From positions 11,957,192-12,021,191 of the forward strand of contig AP025065.1 of NCBI GenBank assembly GCA_036186865.1: DNA of 64,000 nt. Reading direction: 5' to 3'. Positions 1-12,537 of this stretch are shown in pieces. Both the position numbers and the translations under genes were made by a program. The notes under the pieces were generated by a model. It was not told the DNA's origin, ran no database searches, and saw only the letters and a program-made list of their open reading frames with translations. This stretch comes from Eustoma russellianum (lineage: Eukaryota > Streptophyta > Magnoliopsida > Gentianales > Gentianaceae). Position 1 is the stretch's first letter. The number at the start of each line of letters is the position of its first letter.

Positions 1-757
1 ATTTCTTCTTATATGTCAAGAATATTTCCACACCTTTGACACCTTTAATATCTCTGAATAATGATGATAAATATCCTCTTATAACATATATAAGAGGGTC
101 TTCAAGAAAAAATAGAATGTGACATCCTAAATCGTCACATATCCAGTTATAGTCAATAATACCATTGGTTGAGAGAATAAGATATAAGATCACCATATTA
201 TCTTCAAAATAACAATAACACAGCTCCAGAATGAAGATAATAGTATGCTCAAGAGATTCCTTGAGTGAAAATACAAAAAATACCCTCGGGGGTGAAATGA
301 CCAAAATACCCCTGGTGTGAGAAAACTCCAGAAATGACCCCGATGGTCAGAAATAACCATGATACCAACTTTGTCATCATAAATAGTAGAAGAATATGCT
401 CTTGAAATATTTCCACCATATCATGTTCCTACAAAACTCAAAATACCAATTTTGCCCTTTTTGGTAAGTTGTAGAAACTTCCAAGGCACGTTAGTCACAA
501 GACAATAATAATCACCAAAAACACATAATAAGCACATAATGAACATGTATAAATCATGCACAAATGAAAACAACTATTTTATCACATTTTAGAAAATTAT
601 TTCTAAAAACCCTAGACATCGATCGATGTGCAACAACCTGAGAGACCGATGTCAACTTTTTCAACTTTTAATCACATATCACACCATGTATGACATTTTT
701 AAGTATTAACCACTTAAAATCATGACTTTGAAAATTATCCAAACATATTTCTCAACA
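1..757 (-). repeat. Element A 3' LTR, partial
   Basis: This is the end of the 3' LTR (its first 757 bases in element sense); the rest is outside the window. It is nearly identical to the matching part of the LTR at 6508-9044, with scattered substitutions. The boundary is at ctcaaca (751-757), after which the two copies diverge. It contains ATCGATCGATGT followed about 25 bp later by GAGAGACCGATGTC (about 615-652), a module also seen in solo LTR S1. Confidence 0.9.
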
Positions 758-995
758 TTCTCCCCCTTTTGGATGATTTTCAAAATAATCTAACATGCTT
801 TTAATGTCACAACTTATAATTAAAAATTTAACCAAATGTTTTCAACTTTTAAATAGTATGTTGCTCCCCCTCAACTCATACTCTCCCCTTTAACCTATAC
901 TCAACTCATAACCAATTGAAACCTATCATTTCATACCAAATGATGACTTACCAACTAAAATCTAAAATCATGTGCTTATTCTATCTCCCCCTTTA
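758..995 (-). other. Polypurine tract and repeated PPT-like motifs of element A
   Basis: On the minus strand the purine run aaaagggggagaa (758-770) directly precedes the LTR start TGTTGAG, as expected for the plus-strand DNA primer. Further purine runs of the same type occur at 864-871, 881-890 and 984-995, between the RNase H stop and the LTR. Multiplied PPT motifs have been described for Sireviruses. Confidence 0.7.
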
Positions 996-1021
996 TTTTG
1001 CAAATCATGCAAAAGATAGAA

Positions 1022-2198
1022 CTATACAATGGTATCGTAAGTCATCATACCTAACTTGGCACGCAAGTTTTCAAATGTGACTTGATTAAGGGGTTTGGTA
1101 AAGATATCAGCGATTTGGTGATCAGTTCTTATATGGTTTATCACTATGTCCTCATTTTGAACATGATCGCGAAGAAAGTGGTATCGCACCTCAATGTGTT
1201 TGGCCTTAGAATGAAGCACCGAATTACGGAAAAGATTGATTGCACTTGTGCTATCGCAAAAAAATGGAATCTTTTTCATTTTAATGCCAAAATCACTAAG
1301 TTGCTATTTAAGCCAAAGTATTTGGGTAGTACATAAACTCAAAGCAATATACTCGGCTTCAGTGGTAGAAAGAGCTACACTAGCTTGCTTTTTAGAAAAC
1401 CAAGAGATCAAATTGGTTCCTATGAATTGACATGTGCCGCTAGTGGATTTTCTATCTAACTTGCAACCACCATAATCAGTATCACTATATGCGTGTAATT
1501 CCAACTTAGCGTTTCTATCATACCATAGTCCTAAGTGAGGTGTATGCTTAAGATATCTAAAGATCTTTTTCACTGCATTGTAATGTGATACCTTAGGACA
1601 AGATTGAAACCTAGCACACATACACACACTAAACATAATATCATGTCTTGATGCAGTTAAGTATAATAGTGATCCAATCATAGACCTATAGAGAGTGTCA
1701 TCAAAAGGTTTACCATTTTCATCCTTATCAAGTTTAGTACTAACACTCATGGGGGTAGTTGTAGGTTTCAAAAAAACCAAACTTCTTAATCATATCATTG
1801 AAATACTTAAGTTGGCTAATGTGAATTCCTTGAGGGGTTTGTTTGATTTGAAGTCCTAAGAAATAATTCAACTCTCCTACCATTGACATTTCAAACTCTG
1901 ACTTCATACATTCTTCGAAGTCTTTTACTAAGGTAGGGTTAGTTGAACCAAAGATAATATCGTCTACATATATTTGAACTATTAACAAATCATTGCCTTT
2001 TCTTTTTAGGAATAATGTGTTGTCTATAGTTCCCCTTTGATAATTATTTGCAATAAGAAAGTTTGCAAATTTATCATACCAAGCTCTTGGAGCTTGTTTC
2101 AAACCATATAAAGCTTTCTTAAGCTTGTACACATGGTTAGGATTCTTTGGATCTTCAAATCCAGGGTTTGTTTGACAAACACCTCTTCTTGGATGCAT
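1022..2198 (-). pseudogene. Element A pol C-terminal part: reverse transcriptase (palm) and RNase H, broken
   Basis: Three adjoining frames encode the second half of RT and RNase H. 2198-1740 holds KALYGLKQAPRAWYDKF and the catalytic IYVDDIIFGS. 1780-1304 holds the region with SLLYLTASRHDIMFS, the RNase H start (SDTDYGGC) and TTEAEYIALS. 1279-1022 holds CDSTSAINL and KHIEVRYHFLRDHV. A small frameshift lies in an A-run near 1765-1775, and one in-frame stop separates 1304 from 1279. The YVDD, DTD and E residues remain, but the breaks exclude a functional enzyme. It ends with a stop at 1022, just upstream of the PPT cluster. Confidence 0.9.
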
Positions 2199-2938
2199 CC
2201 ATTCAAGAATGCACTCTTGACATCCATTTGGAAGAGCTTAATATTGCTTAGACTTGCAATTGCAAGTAACAATCTAATTGCTTCTAGTCGTGCTACGGGT
2301 GCAAAGGTTTCTTCATAATCTATACCTTCTTGTTGATTATATCCTTGTGCGACTAGTCTAGCTTTATTTCTTGTAATGTTTCCTTGTTCGTCCATCTTAT
2401 TCCTAAACACGCATTTCGTTCCTATTATTGACTTGTTTTCGGGCTTAGGTTCTAAGTCCCACACGTCGTTCCTTGTGAATTGATTTAATTCCTCATGCAT
2501 AGCATCTATCCAAGAGATATCACCTAAGGCTTCCTTTACGTTCTTAGGTTCTAATTGTGAGATTAAGCTATGTCCTTCAAGTTGACTTATATTTCTACGT
2601 GTTCTAACCCCAACACTTGGATCCCCAATGATTAATTCTCTAGGATGCCACCAATTCCTAGATTGACTAGGTTCACCCACATCTTGTTCAAATGTTTCAT
2701 TAGTATGAACATTATCATATGTAATTGGATCATTAGTTACATTATCTTCCAATTACAAAGTTTCTTCATTTATATCATCTAAGGGTTCATGCATGTCTTG
2801 TTCAGGGGGAGTTGTATCTAGATGATCAAGTACAGGCTCAAGTAATACATCATCATCAAACATATTTTCAATATTTGTTTCTTGTTTATGTTGCCGTTTA
2901 TTACTAACTTCAAAGCATGCATTTTCATTGAATTTCAC
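2099..2938 (-). pseudogene. Element A pol: integrase-RT linker and RT fingers, broken
   Basis: From 2938 to 2753 the frame encodes an acidic, low-complexity linker typical of the integrase C-terminal tail. One in-frame TAA (2753-2755) separates it from the RT fingers (2752-2099), which show CVFRNKMDEQGNITRNKARL, LVAQGYNQQEGIDYEETFAP and FQMDVKSAFLNG, containing the first RT aspartate. A frameshift near 2180 moves the reading into the next frame (2198-1740). Confidence 0.85.
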
Positions 2939-2992
2939 ATGTATCGATTCAATTATTTTTGTAGATGCAGGATTATAACACCTATATGCTCT

Positions 2993-4255
2993 TTAGTTAG
3001 TTGAATACCCAACAAATATGCATTCAATAGACTTTTGTTCAAATTTATCTAGATTATCCTTAGTGTTTAGCACAAAACATTTACATCCAAATACTTTAAG
3101 ATAATCTATTTTAAGTTGTCTATTGTTTAGCAATTCATAAGGCGTTTTATTTAATTTCTTTCTAATAGTGAGCCTATTTATAATATAGCATGCACAACTA
3201 ACAGCTTCAGCCCATAAATATTTAGGTAATTTATTTTCACACAGCATTGTCCTAGCAACTTCTTGAATCGTTCTATTTTTACGTTCAACAACTCCATTGA
3301 GTTGTGGTGTTCTACGTGGTGAGAATTCATGTTTTATTCCATGTAGTTCACAAAAGTTGATTACGTCTTTATTTTTAAATTCTCCACCTCTATCACTTCT
3401 AATTCTTTTGACATTTTCTTTGTAAATGTTTTCAAGTTGCTTGATAAGGGTTTCGATTGCTAATGGAGCATCGTCTTTGTGTGTTAAGAACAATGTCCAT
3501 GTGTAGCGTGAGTAATCATCTACTATGACACACACATAGTAGTGTCCACCTAGACTTCTTGTCCTACTTGGACCAAATAAGTCTAAGTGAAGCAATTCTA
3601 GTACATGACTAGTACTCACTTCATGTTTCGGTTTTAAGGTTTCTTTAATGTGTTTTCCCTTAATACATGTTTCACACATTTGAAAATTATCTAAGTCTAA
3701 CTTAAGCATACCTCTAATTAAATTCTTTTTAGATAATTTCCTAATGGTTGAAATTCCTATATGGCCTAATCTTCTATGCCATAAATTCACATCTAAGTCA
3801 TGTGATATTAGACACTTAACCTTAGCATCTAACATGTTATCTAAGGTAAGAGTATAAATATTACTATCTCTATTTCCTTTTAATACTATTTCTCCCTTTT
3901 TATTTATTATATCACAAGAATTGGGAAGAAAGGAGACATTATAACCACAATTTATAAGTTGAGAAATACTAAGTAAATTATAGGATAGATTGCTTACTAA
4001 TAACACATTTCGTATTTGAAATGTGTTAGGGTCCCCGATTGTTCCTCTTCCAACAACTTTTCCTTTGTTGTTGTCACCGAATGTCACCTTTCCATCATCA
4101 ATATGTTCAAGTTCCGTGAATAGTTTGGGGTTGCCTGTTATATGCCTCGAACATCCACTATCTAAAAGCCATTTGGTTTTTAGATTCTTTGACTTTGCCT
4201 CCTTCTTGCATTCCTTGCGTTTTTCCTATAATGGAGACAAAGTTTTAGGTACCTT
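2993..4255 (-). pseudogene. Element A pol: protease and integrase, broken
   Basis: The aspartic protease motif WLLDSGCSRHITGN is encoded at about 4135-4177, in the same frame as the longer stretch 4087-2993. That stretch continues as protease C-terminus, pre-integrase (WHRRLGHIGISTI with CETCIKG, an HHCC zinc site) and integrase core (HLDLFGPSRT, IRSDRGGEFKN, VVERKNRTIQEVARTM, giving D-D-35-E). In-frame stops occur at 4256-4258 and in the following 40 bases, so the PR frame is cut off from gag. It ends at FVGYSTN, where a frameshift near 2993 separates it from the C-terminal tail. Confidence 0.9.
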
Positions 4256-5347
4256 TTATTTGGGTCCTTGAATGTTAGAGGCATTATTCTTGTTTAGATA
4301 ACCCTTAGGTATCCAAACTTGAATATACCTTCTAGGCACATTTTTAGCATTGTTATAATTTTGAAAATAAGAAGAATTAGCATATATATGATTATTCCAC
4401 ATAAGTGAAGATGCATTGTTATACATGTTGTGCCATGGTTGATAATCATTATAGGATGGCCAAGATTTATGATGTGTATAAGGCATGTGATTTTGTTTCT
4501 TGAATGGTGCAGCATAAGTGTGTTCATAGGCATTTCTATAAGACTTATAAGAGTGTTGCATATACTTAGGTTCATAATATGTTGAATGCATTTTATTATG
4601 TCTCGTTGCATTTGTATACATATAGGCATAATTTCTAGGTTGTCTAGATGCAAAGTTTGGCCTAGATGTATAGTTATGCGTGTGTGTTTTTATGGGTGTA
4701 TGCTGCATCTTTATCTTTGAATAAGTAGAAGAAGATTTAGCAGAAAATTTTGTTTTTATAACTTTATAAGGTTGTTTCGTAGTTGATGATACAAACTTAG
4801 TCTTTTTATCTGATTTGCCATCTTCTTCTTTATATCCCAATCCAGTTTTATCATTTCCATACTTTTGTGATGATATAAGTGTATCTAACATATTTGCACC
4901 AGATTTAAATTGTTCTATCATTTTTTCTAAGGTAAATTTAGAAGACTTAAGTTGCACTATTTCATTTTCACAACTTTCTAACTTGGATTTTAACATTTTA
5001 TTTTCCATTTGTAACTTTTGTTCATCTTTCCTATATGATTCAATTTTATTCTCTAAAGAATCAAGAGTATTAGTAGACTCTTGTTTAAGAGATTCTAGTT
5101 GATCAGAAAATTCCAAGTTGGACGTCTTCAACTTGTCATTTTCTTCAACTAGTTTCTTCTTTTCTTTAGAGAGCCTCTTACAGTGAGCATGCATTCTTAG
5201 GAATTCTTCATACATTTCATCAAATGTCATGTCACTATCAGAATCATTATCAGAAGAAGAACATACCTGGTTTGATACGAAGCAGACTTGAGCTTCCTCA
5301 GTTTTGGATTCTGAGTCGGATGAGTCGCTCCATGTGCTCACCTTCAT
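4256..5347 (-). pseudogene. Element A gag C-terminal extension, coiled-coil rich
   Basis: A 363-codon open stretch in frame with the gag stretch upstream (6385-5393), separated by one in-frame TAA at 5393-5395. Residues about 40-160 are rich in K, E, L and S with heptad-like spacing, consistent with a coiled coil. Residues about 200-340 are rich in Y, H, N and M. It sits between the zinc knuckle and the protease, where Sireviruses often carry an extended Gag. No enzymatic motif is visible. Confidence 0.7.
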
Positions 5348-5392
5348 TACTCGTTTCCCTTTTCTTGCCTTAGACTCCTTTGTCTTTGTCGT

Positions 5393-6385
5393 TTAAGCCT
5401 CCTTGTCCTTGGCTTGTTTATTATTATTTTTCTTCGTGGGACAGTCGTATGAAATATGTCCTTTTTGACCGTATTCATAACACTTTAATTCTTTATTATA
5501 CCATTTGTTTGTGTTATTCTTCTTAGGTTGAGAAGAAGAAGAAGAAGAATTACGTTGTCTATTCCTATTTGGACGTTTGAAAAACTTTCTAAGTTTTCTA
5601 GCGATCAATATCAAGTCATCGTCTAATTCAGTATCACTATTACTATCATCGTTACTAGCATGTGTTTCGGTTTTTTTGAAAGCTATTGACTTACCGGATG
5701 ACTTAGACGATTCAGACTTTCGTTGGTTCAGTTTTACCTCATAGACTTTAAGAGACCCGATCAATTCATCCATTTTAGTGATTGACTTTGTCTCCCCGAT
5801 TGCAGTCACCTTTGGATCCCATTCAGCAGGGAGACTTCGTAGCACCTTTTGAACCTTTTCACTGTTCGAAAATGACTTCCCTAAAGCTTCAAGGGCATTG
5901 AAAATATTAGTAATCCTCAAATCCATAGATGTTATGGATTCGTTTGGCATCATTTTGAAACTCTCTAATTCAGTCATAAGCATGTTTATTTTTGACTCTT
6001 TAACACCACTAGTACCTTCGTACTTTAGTACAAGTGATTTCCACATGTCGTGTGCGCTTGTGCAATTAGACACATATCCTGCTTCAGAAGTTGTAAGTCC
6101 ATTCAAAAGTAATTGCATAGCTTTAGCATTCATGGACATTTTCTTTTTATCATCCGATGACCATTCACTTTTATATTTTTCAACCTCTTGAGTTACTCCA
6201 CTAACTTGTATAACTTTCATTGGAATGTACGGCCCATCTTCAACTATAGACCATAAATCGATGTCTATAGCCATTAAGAATAGCCTCATTCTTAGTTTCC
6301 AATGAACAAAATTATTGCCATCAAAAAGAGGAGGGCGTCGTGTGGACATACCTTCCAACTCACCTTTGTGAGAAACAATAGCCAT
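5393..6385 (-). pseudogene. Element A gag (capsid/nucleocapsid)
   Basis: Copia-type Gag (UBN2-like) that would package element RNA. The start MAIVSHKGELEGMSTRRPP at 6385 is preferred over an upstream ATG at 6538, because the latter lies inside the LTR and would read through the PBS. Motifs include FDGNNFVHWKLRMRLFLMA near the N-terminus and a zinc knuckle near the C-terminus reading CYEYGQKGHISYDC. The second cysteine of the canonical CX2CX4HX4C is tyrosine, so the knuckle is damaged. An in-frame stop at 5393 truncates it. Confidence 0.85.
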
Positions 6386-6492
6386 AGTAGTACCTTTGAT
6401 TTGAGACAAACAGTATATTATGAATTGTTGTTTCTTGGCCTTGTATTGTCCGTACGGTGTTGAATCTTGCTTCTTTTGAATGGTGTTGGTCT

Positions 6493-6505
6493 GGCTCTGA
6501 TACCA
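6493..6505 (-). other. Element A primer binding site (tRNA-iMet type)
   Basis: On the minus strand TGGTATCAGAGCC lies 2 nt after the LTR end, complementary to the 3' end of plant initiator tRNA-Met. This is the usual PBS of plant copia elements and fixes the element's direction and the LTR boundary at 6508. Confidence 0.9.
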
Positions 6506-6507
6506 AA

Positions 6508-9044
6508 TGTTGGACCGTGCACCTGCAATAAACACCACTAGAGGGGGGGTGAATAGTGGTTAGCGAAAATTACACTACAACCCTTTGTTAAAATCCCCTT
6601 TGAAACAGAATCTGAGACCACCTCAGATTCAGAACCCGTTTTTCAAAAATTCACAAATAATTGTACACAACTCCAAAAATTATGAAACTTTCCAGAATTG
6701 AACTTCGATGAGTTAACAAGACTCTTTCCAAAAATCAGAAAAAATAAGATCGTTTGTCCCATCAAACAAATAAAAAGATTCAGATGGTCAATCTAGACAG
6801 AATTGGACAGAATGTTGCTGATTTTGCAAATTCTGTTTCTCTTCGAATACTCAACCAAAAAGGTTGATCTTTATATCAAAACACTCCTTAGGATGTGTAG
6901 ATGAAGTTTTTAAAAGGCCCTGACCTTAATCAATTCTTGAAAAATACAGAATTTAAGTTTTCTCAAAACTGGTCAGATTGCAGCCAGATTGGAGCAGTTA
7001 TTTTGCAAAGACTGAAAGACTAACTTTCCCTTGCTCAAATCAAGTGATTCTTGTTGCATATGAAAGCTAACAGTCTGAAGTATAACTCCACCAAAAATCA
7101 CGAATTTTGAAAATGTTTAGCTATTTTTTCAAATTGTGTGAAGTTGGGTGAAAACTGCTGTAAAAAAGGGGCAGAAAACAGAAATAAAGAAACAAGAGAA
7201 GAACACCGAGGATTTATCCTGGTTCGGTCAATCTGACCTACTCCAGTCCCAAGGAACACCTTTCCTTGGATTTCACTATGAAACGAGCACCTTACAACAA
7301 GAGCCAAGCTTGATCTTTTGGTTATACACTAACCTTATTCAAGACTTGGATAATCACCTTCTAAGCAACACTTAGTTGCAACTCCTCTAACACCTATTGA
7401 TGTAGCCTTATAAAGATGGCTAATCAATCTTACAAATGAAGCTCAAGAGGCTTGTAGCACAACAAAAATATCAAGAACACCTTTGCTACAAGAAAATACA
7501 ACAACAAGAACAAGAAGATGAATATGAAAGCTATAGAATGCTTGTGAGGTTCAAGTGTGTATCATCTTCTTCACCATTGCCTCTATTTATAGTGTGAAAT
7601 GAGCCTTGAAGATAAGAATGCCAATGTGTCATTATCTTCATCATCAACTCGAAATGTCTTCTCATCATTAGTTGGCTTTGTACACTTGGCAAAATAATAC
7701 ACAATGATTGGTCCACCTTAGCAAAATAATGTTGGCCGAAATTTTCAACTAAAAGTGACTTAGAATTATCTTGAAAATTTGAAGATAATAGCATCATAAC
7801 AACTCCATCATCTTCTCAACTTTTTGGCAAGATAATAGGCATGTGGAATTTACCTTTTCAAAACCAAAAATCTGGTCAAAAACAGCCTAGTAGCCGTTTG
7901 GCTACTTTCAAATTTTCCAAAAATATATTTGTTTTTCCTTAATAAAATAAGAAAGGATAATACCACCAAATTATCCCCAACTTCAAGCACCTTAATAGGA
8001 CATGTGAAGTCTTCATTTGACTTCAAAAAATCTGCTGAAAATACACCAAGAAAAGTCTATAGCCGTTGGCTATATTTAAAATTTCCAAGTTGGCAATTTT
8101 GCCAATTAGCTCCTTTTTGGTTGGTCCATTTGTCTCCAACTTATAAAATGAACTCCACATCATATCCACCTTAGTAATCACGTTTTTTCACATATATATA
8201 AGTGTAGCAACTCATATTTTTGAAGAAGAAATAAATAAACAACACTAGACAAGATTATGTCAACGTTTAACACCGAAATTCTCCAATATTTCTTCTTATA
8301 TGTCAAGAATATTTCCACACCTTTGATACCTTTAATATCTCTGAATAATGATGATAAATATCCTCTTATAACATATATAAGAGGGTCTTCAAGAAAAAAT
8401 AGAATGTGACATCTTAAATCGTCACATATCCAGCTATAGTCAATAATACCATCGGTTGAGAGAATAAGATATAAGATCACCATATTATCTTCAAAATAAC
8501 AATAACACAGCTCCAGAATGAAGATAATAGTATGCTCAAGAGATTCCTTGAGTGAAAATACCAAAAATACCCTCGGGGGTGAAATGACCAAAATACCCCT
8601 GGTGTGAGAAAACTCCAGAAATGACCCCGATGGTCAGAAATAACCATGATACCAACTTTGTCATCATAAATAGTAGAAGAATATGCTCTTGAAATATTTC
8701 CACCATATCATGTTCCTACAAAACTCAAAATACCAATTTTGCCCTTTTTGGTAAGTTGTAGAAACTTCCAAGGCACGTTAGTCACAAGACAATAATAATC
8801 ACCAAAAACACATAATAAGCACATAATGAACATGTATAAATCATGAACAAATGAAAACAACCATTTTATCTCATTTTAGAAAATTATTTCTAAAAACCCT
8901 AGACATCGATCGATGTGCAACAACATGAGAGACCGATGTCAACTTTATCAACTTTTAATCACATATAACACCATGTATGACATTTTTAAGTATTAACCAC
9001 TTAAAATCATGACTTTGAAAATTATCCAAACATATTTCTCAACA
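6508..9044 (-). repeat. Element A 5' LTR, complete (2537 bp)
   Basis: Begins TGTTGGACC and ends CTCAACA on the plus strand. The right-hand 758 bases repeat 1-757. On the minus strand TATAAATA (plus 7584-7591) is a plausible core promoter. The rest is AT-rich and non-coding; the small open frames inside do not resemble known proteins. It contains the ATCGATCGATGT / GAGAGACCGATGTC module at about 8905-8940. Confidence 0.9.
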
Positions 9045-9134
9045 TTACCGAAACTTCATACGCTTTGTGAAGCCAAGCCACCTGACCAACATTAGAGGCG
9101 GGAATCTGAAATTTAGGTGTTCAGTAATTGCAAG
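9045..9134 (+). pseudogene. LINE remnant 1 (endonuclease N-terminal part)
   Basis: A 90-bp island between elements A and B. The plus strand reads LPKLHTLCEAKPPD and, after an in-frame stop, VFSNCK. This resembles the start of plant L1-type apurinic endonuclease domains. It joins the reading at 16524 once B is removed. The assignment rests mainly on continuity with the stronger fragment there. Confidence 0.6.
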
Positions 9135-10502
9135 TGTTGGAAACAATCAATCCTTTACCAAGACGCAATCGTTCGGTGTGTGCGTATGAAAACAGTAAAC
9201 ATTAAACTAAACCTGGGGCTAGTCAAGGACTCTGTTCTTAAGACGTATTGCTCCGGTATACTGTGCCTAACCGGCGTTAGCAACCGTCTCTCAGGATACA
9301 ATGGGTATCTGTTCAGTCGAGCGGCACTACTTAACTTGAACTACAGTGAATCTTCGAATGTCCTGACTTCTCTTAGATGTGATGCAGAAAGTAGAAAGCG
9401 ACGAATGCTGATAGCAATGAATGCAGAGGATGAGTGTGTGTTTTGATCGCACACCCTGACTCTGTTTATATAAGGGAGTCGGTTGCAGAATCGGTTATGC
9501 AGATGGATCTGTGACCGTCGGATTAAAACCGTAGATGAGCCAGAGCCGTCGGATGAAAATCGACGCATCATTTGTTGGCGATTTGAACTGTTCAAATCTC
9601 AGCCGTCAGATGGAAACAGAACTACACGGAGCGTCAGATGAAAACCACATTTGGTTGGACAGTTAGGTCAGTTTGAATTTCAGCCGTTAGATCAAAGCTG
9701 CCTTTTCCGCCACCGTTAGATCAAAACCATTTGATCTTATCGATTTAGAAGGAGACTGTTTAAACCATAACCATCGTTCGATTTAAACCATAATCTATCG
9801 TTTGATTTAAATGCCTAATCTTTGGTTATAACCGTGATTTGATTTAAACTTAACTGCTGTTAACGTTCGTACTGAACCGGACCTTGAAACAGAGCGCATT
9901 TGGGCCGCTGCGCAGCTAGTCCTGAAGCCTTTAACTATTTACAAAAAATAATTAATCCAAAAAGCCCAAATAAATTTTCTCCAAAAAGATAGGAACTGGC
10001 TCGGCCCACGAGCCCACGTGCCCACGAGCCCGACCCTGAGCCCGAGCTGGGTCGGCCGGCCGGCCAGATGGGCGGGCAGCGGCGCGCACGTGTGCGCGCG
10101 TGTGGCACTTTCCAGGTCTTCCCTCCGTTCAAAAACTTCTTATGCCCCAAGGACATATCTAAAGCGTCCACTCTATCCATTTTTAAGGTGATTAAATAAG
10201 TTCAATTGTCCAATGTGGTATTCCTCCATAAGGCTGATGTGGCCTCCTAAGAATAGGACACATCACCCTCTAACTCATGTTTTCCCTCTACTTTGAGCAT
10301 TAATTTCTCATTCATCCGGTATCGTAATCGAGTGATTTCAAAGCCTAAAATTAACTACTCATTACGTAGATAATTAAGGGCCTATTAGTTTTCGATTTTT
10401 ATTAACGGAAACTAATCATAATTAAGCTCAAAATATGTTGCTAAACCAAGTTTTGTAACTTTCCTTAATGGGCCAAAGCTCAAACTTCCAATTCCTCCAA
10501 CA
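9135..10502 (-). repeat. Element B 3' LTR (1368 bp)
   Basis: Aligns along its whole length with 15220-16523, including the leader motif cttaagacgtatt (9237-9249) and a TATA-like tttatata (9465-9472; TATATAAA on the element strand). It also holds GC-rich repeats of the type CGAGCCCG near 10000-10080. The LTR ends ctccaaca (10502) and is followed by atcccatacatgaatgg, the complement of the purine tract. Confidence 0.9.
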
Positions 10503-11035
10503 ATCCCATACATGAATGGAAATTAATGCAAATGCAGATGCAGACTCTAAGAAGAAGTCAGACAAGAAAATGTTGCATCAGAAGAGGTAGCTTCTGGCTT
10601 TGAATCTTTCATAGTGAAGTACCATCAGATTCACTCGGCTAATTAGTGACTTGATGTCTTGAACCAGTCAGCCTTTGCTGTGAACCTAGACAACGATACT
10701 CACACACCCTTTTGGTTCTCATGGTTGTGTTCGTTTTGGCCATGAACAACCTGGTTTCAGAAAGTGTTTTAGAGAAATCTTGCCTCACAGAGTTCTCATA
10801 GAAGCGGTCTCACTTCACACTTACATAGGTGATTCCTATCAGGAGCATTCTGCCGTACCCCACATGATGTAACAAGATATAGGACATCATTGAGACCTTT
10901 CGCTTACCCTAAATATTCTCTGCAGACAGCACTCTTATGTAGAGGAATGAGTAAGTGCTAAACTGAAACTTCATAACTTAGTTGTCCCATTGAACCAAGA
11001 TTCTGGGATCTCCAGTCAACAAGGTTGGGTTACCA
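10503..11035 (-). other. Element B non-coding tail between pol stop and PPT
   Basis: A 533-bp stretch with no long frame. It is alignable with the same interval in element C (24215-24694) and element D (37022-37569). Conserved stretches include the text around ACACTTTCTGAAACCAGG and the block just before the PPT. It probably acts as 3' untranslated RNA; no function is known to me. Confidence 0.7.
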
Positions 11036-12537
11036 TTACAAAGATTCTTGCATTATAGGCTTTAGTCCCATTCCATTTGTCAAAATTGACATCTGATCTC
11101 TAGGCAAGCCTTTTGTAAGCAGATCCACAAGATTCTCCATTGATTTTATGTAATCAATGGAAATCACGCTATTATAGATCAACTGTTTAATAGTGTTATG
11201 TCTCTGACGAATGTGTCGTGACTTACCATTATAGATGCTACTTTGAGAACGTCCTATTGCTGACTGACTATCACAGTGTATGCTAATAAGAGCGATTGTC
11301 TTAGGCCAGCATGGAACATCTTCTAGGAAATTTCGAAGCCATTCAGCTCTTCCCCAGCTTTATCCAGTGCTATAAACTTAGCTTCCATAGTGGACCGAGC
11401 TATGCACGTTTTTTTTGTGGATTTCCACGACACAGCAGCACCACCAACAGTGAATAAGTATCCACTGGTGGACTTCGAGTCCTTACTGTCCGATATCCAA
11501 TTTGCATCGCAATATCCTTATAATACTGCTGGATATCTCGTGTAATGTAATCCAAGGTTCATTTTGTATTTCAGATACCTCATCACTCTATTTAAAGCTT
11601 TCCAATGATCATCACTTGGATTACTGGTAAACCTGCTCAATTTGTTTACTGAACAAGCTAAGTCTTGTCTTGTACAATTTGTTATGTGCATCAGACTCCC
11701 GATTACCTGTGAGTATTTTAATTGAGCTACAGGTTCGCCTTTGTTTTTCCTTAAGTGTATACTTAAGCCAAGTGGGGTCTTTATTGGTTTTGTTTCAAAC
11801 ATATTAAATCGTTTGAGAACAGATTCAATATAATGAGTTTGTGACATAACAAGACCATCAGCTATCTGAGAAATTTTAATTCCTAGAATAACATTGGCAA
11901 CCCACATGTCCTTCATATCGAAATTCCGTGTTAACATCTTCTTTGTATTCAAGATGATGTCACGAGTACTGCCTATGATTAGCATGTCATCTACATAGAG
12001 TCATACTATCACATAGGCATTTGTTGTGCTCTTGATGTACACACACTTGTCACACTATTGATCCTGAAGCCGTTTGATATCATTACCTGATAAAACTTTT
12101 AATGCCATTGCTTGGGTGCTTGTTTAAGTCCGTATAGAGACTTAACAAGTCTATACACTTTCTTTTCCTGTCCTGGGACAACGAACCCTTCGGGTTGTTC
12201 CTTATAAATTTCTTCCTATAACTCACCATTTAGAAAGGCAGTCTTCACATCCATTTGATGGATTTCTAAATCATAGACTGCAGCAATAGCCACTAGCATC
12301 CTTATGGAAGTGATCCTAGTCACTGGTGAGTAGGTGTTAAAGAAGTCAAAACCTTCTTTCTGTCTGTACCCCTTGGCTACCAACCTGGTCTTGTACTTGT
12401 CAATAGATCCATCTTCTTTCAGTTTTTTTCCTAAAAATCCACTTGCATCCGAGTGGTTTACTTCCTGGTGGAAGATCTACCAACTCCCAAGTGTGATTTT
12501 GAAGAATAAAATCTATCTCACTATTCACTGCTTCTTT
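11036..12537 (-). pseudogene. Element B RT and RNase H, heavily broken
   Basis: The minus strand can be followed against the intact D protein: RT fingers and palm (12537 to about 11990), with stop codons at several places, one of them three codons before LYVDDMLI. Then 11985-11518 is open for 155 codons (connection domain, VIGSLMHITNCTRQDL). RNase H follows down to the stop at 11036, with CDSQSAIGRSQS and the NLVDLLTK-type end. The YVDD motif survives, but the frame is interrupted many times. Confidence 0.85.

Larger units (their letters stand above)
1..9044 (-). mobile_element. Element A: Sirevirus-like Ty1/copia retrotransposon, left end outside window
   Basis: Minus-strand LTR retrotransposon. 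Order on the minus strand: 5' LTR (9044-6508), tRNA-iMet-type PBS, gag, protease, integrase, RT, RNase H, polypurine tract, then the 3' LTR, which runs off the left edge. Bases 1-757 match about 8287-9044 almost base for base. The LTR ends are TGTTG and CAACA. The domain order PR-IN-RT-RH defines Ty1/copia. The 2.5-kb LTRs, coiled-coil gag extension and repeated polypurine-tract-like motifs before the 3' LTR suggest the Sirevirus group (inference). All frames are broken by stops and small indels, so the copy is defective. TTACC (9045-9049) is the candidate target duplication; its partner lies outside the window. Confidence 0.9.

Noticed and set aside
7098..7797. Small frames inside the LTR of element A as host genes
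   Set aside because: No domain, poor composition, and they lie within a repeated LTR.
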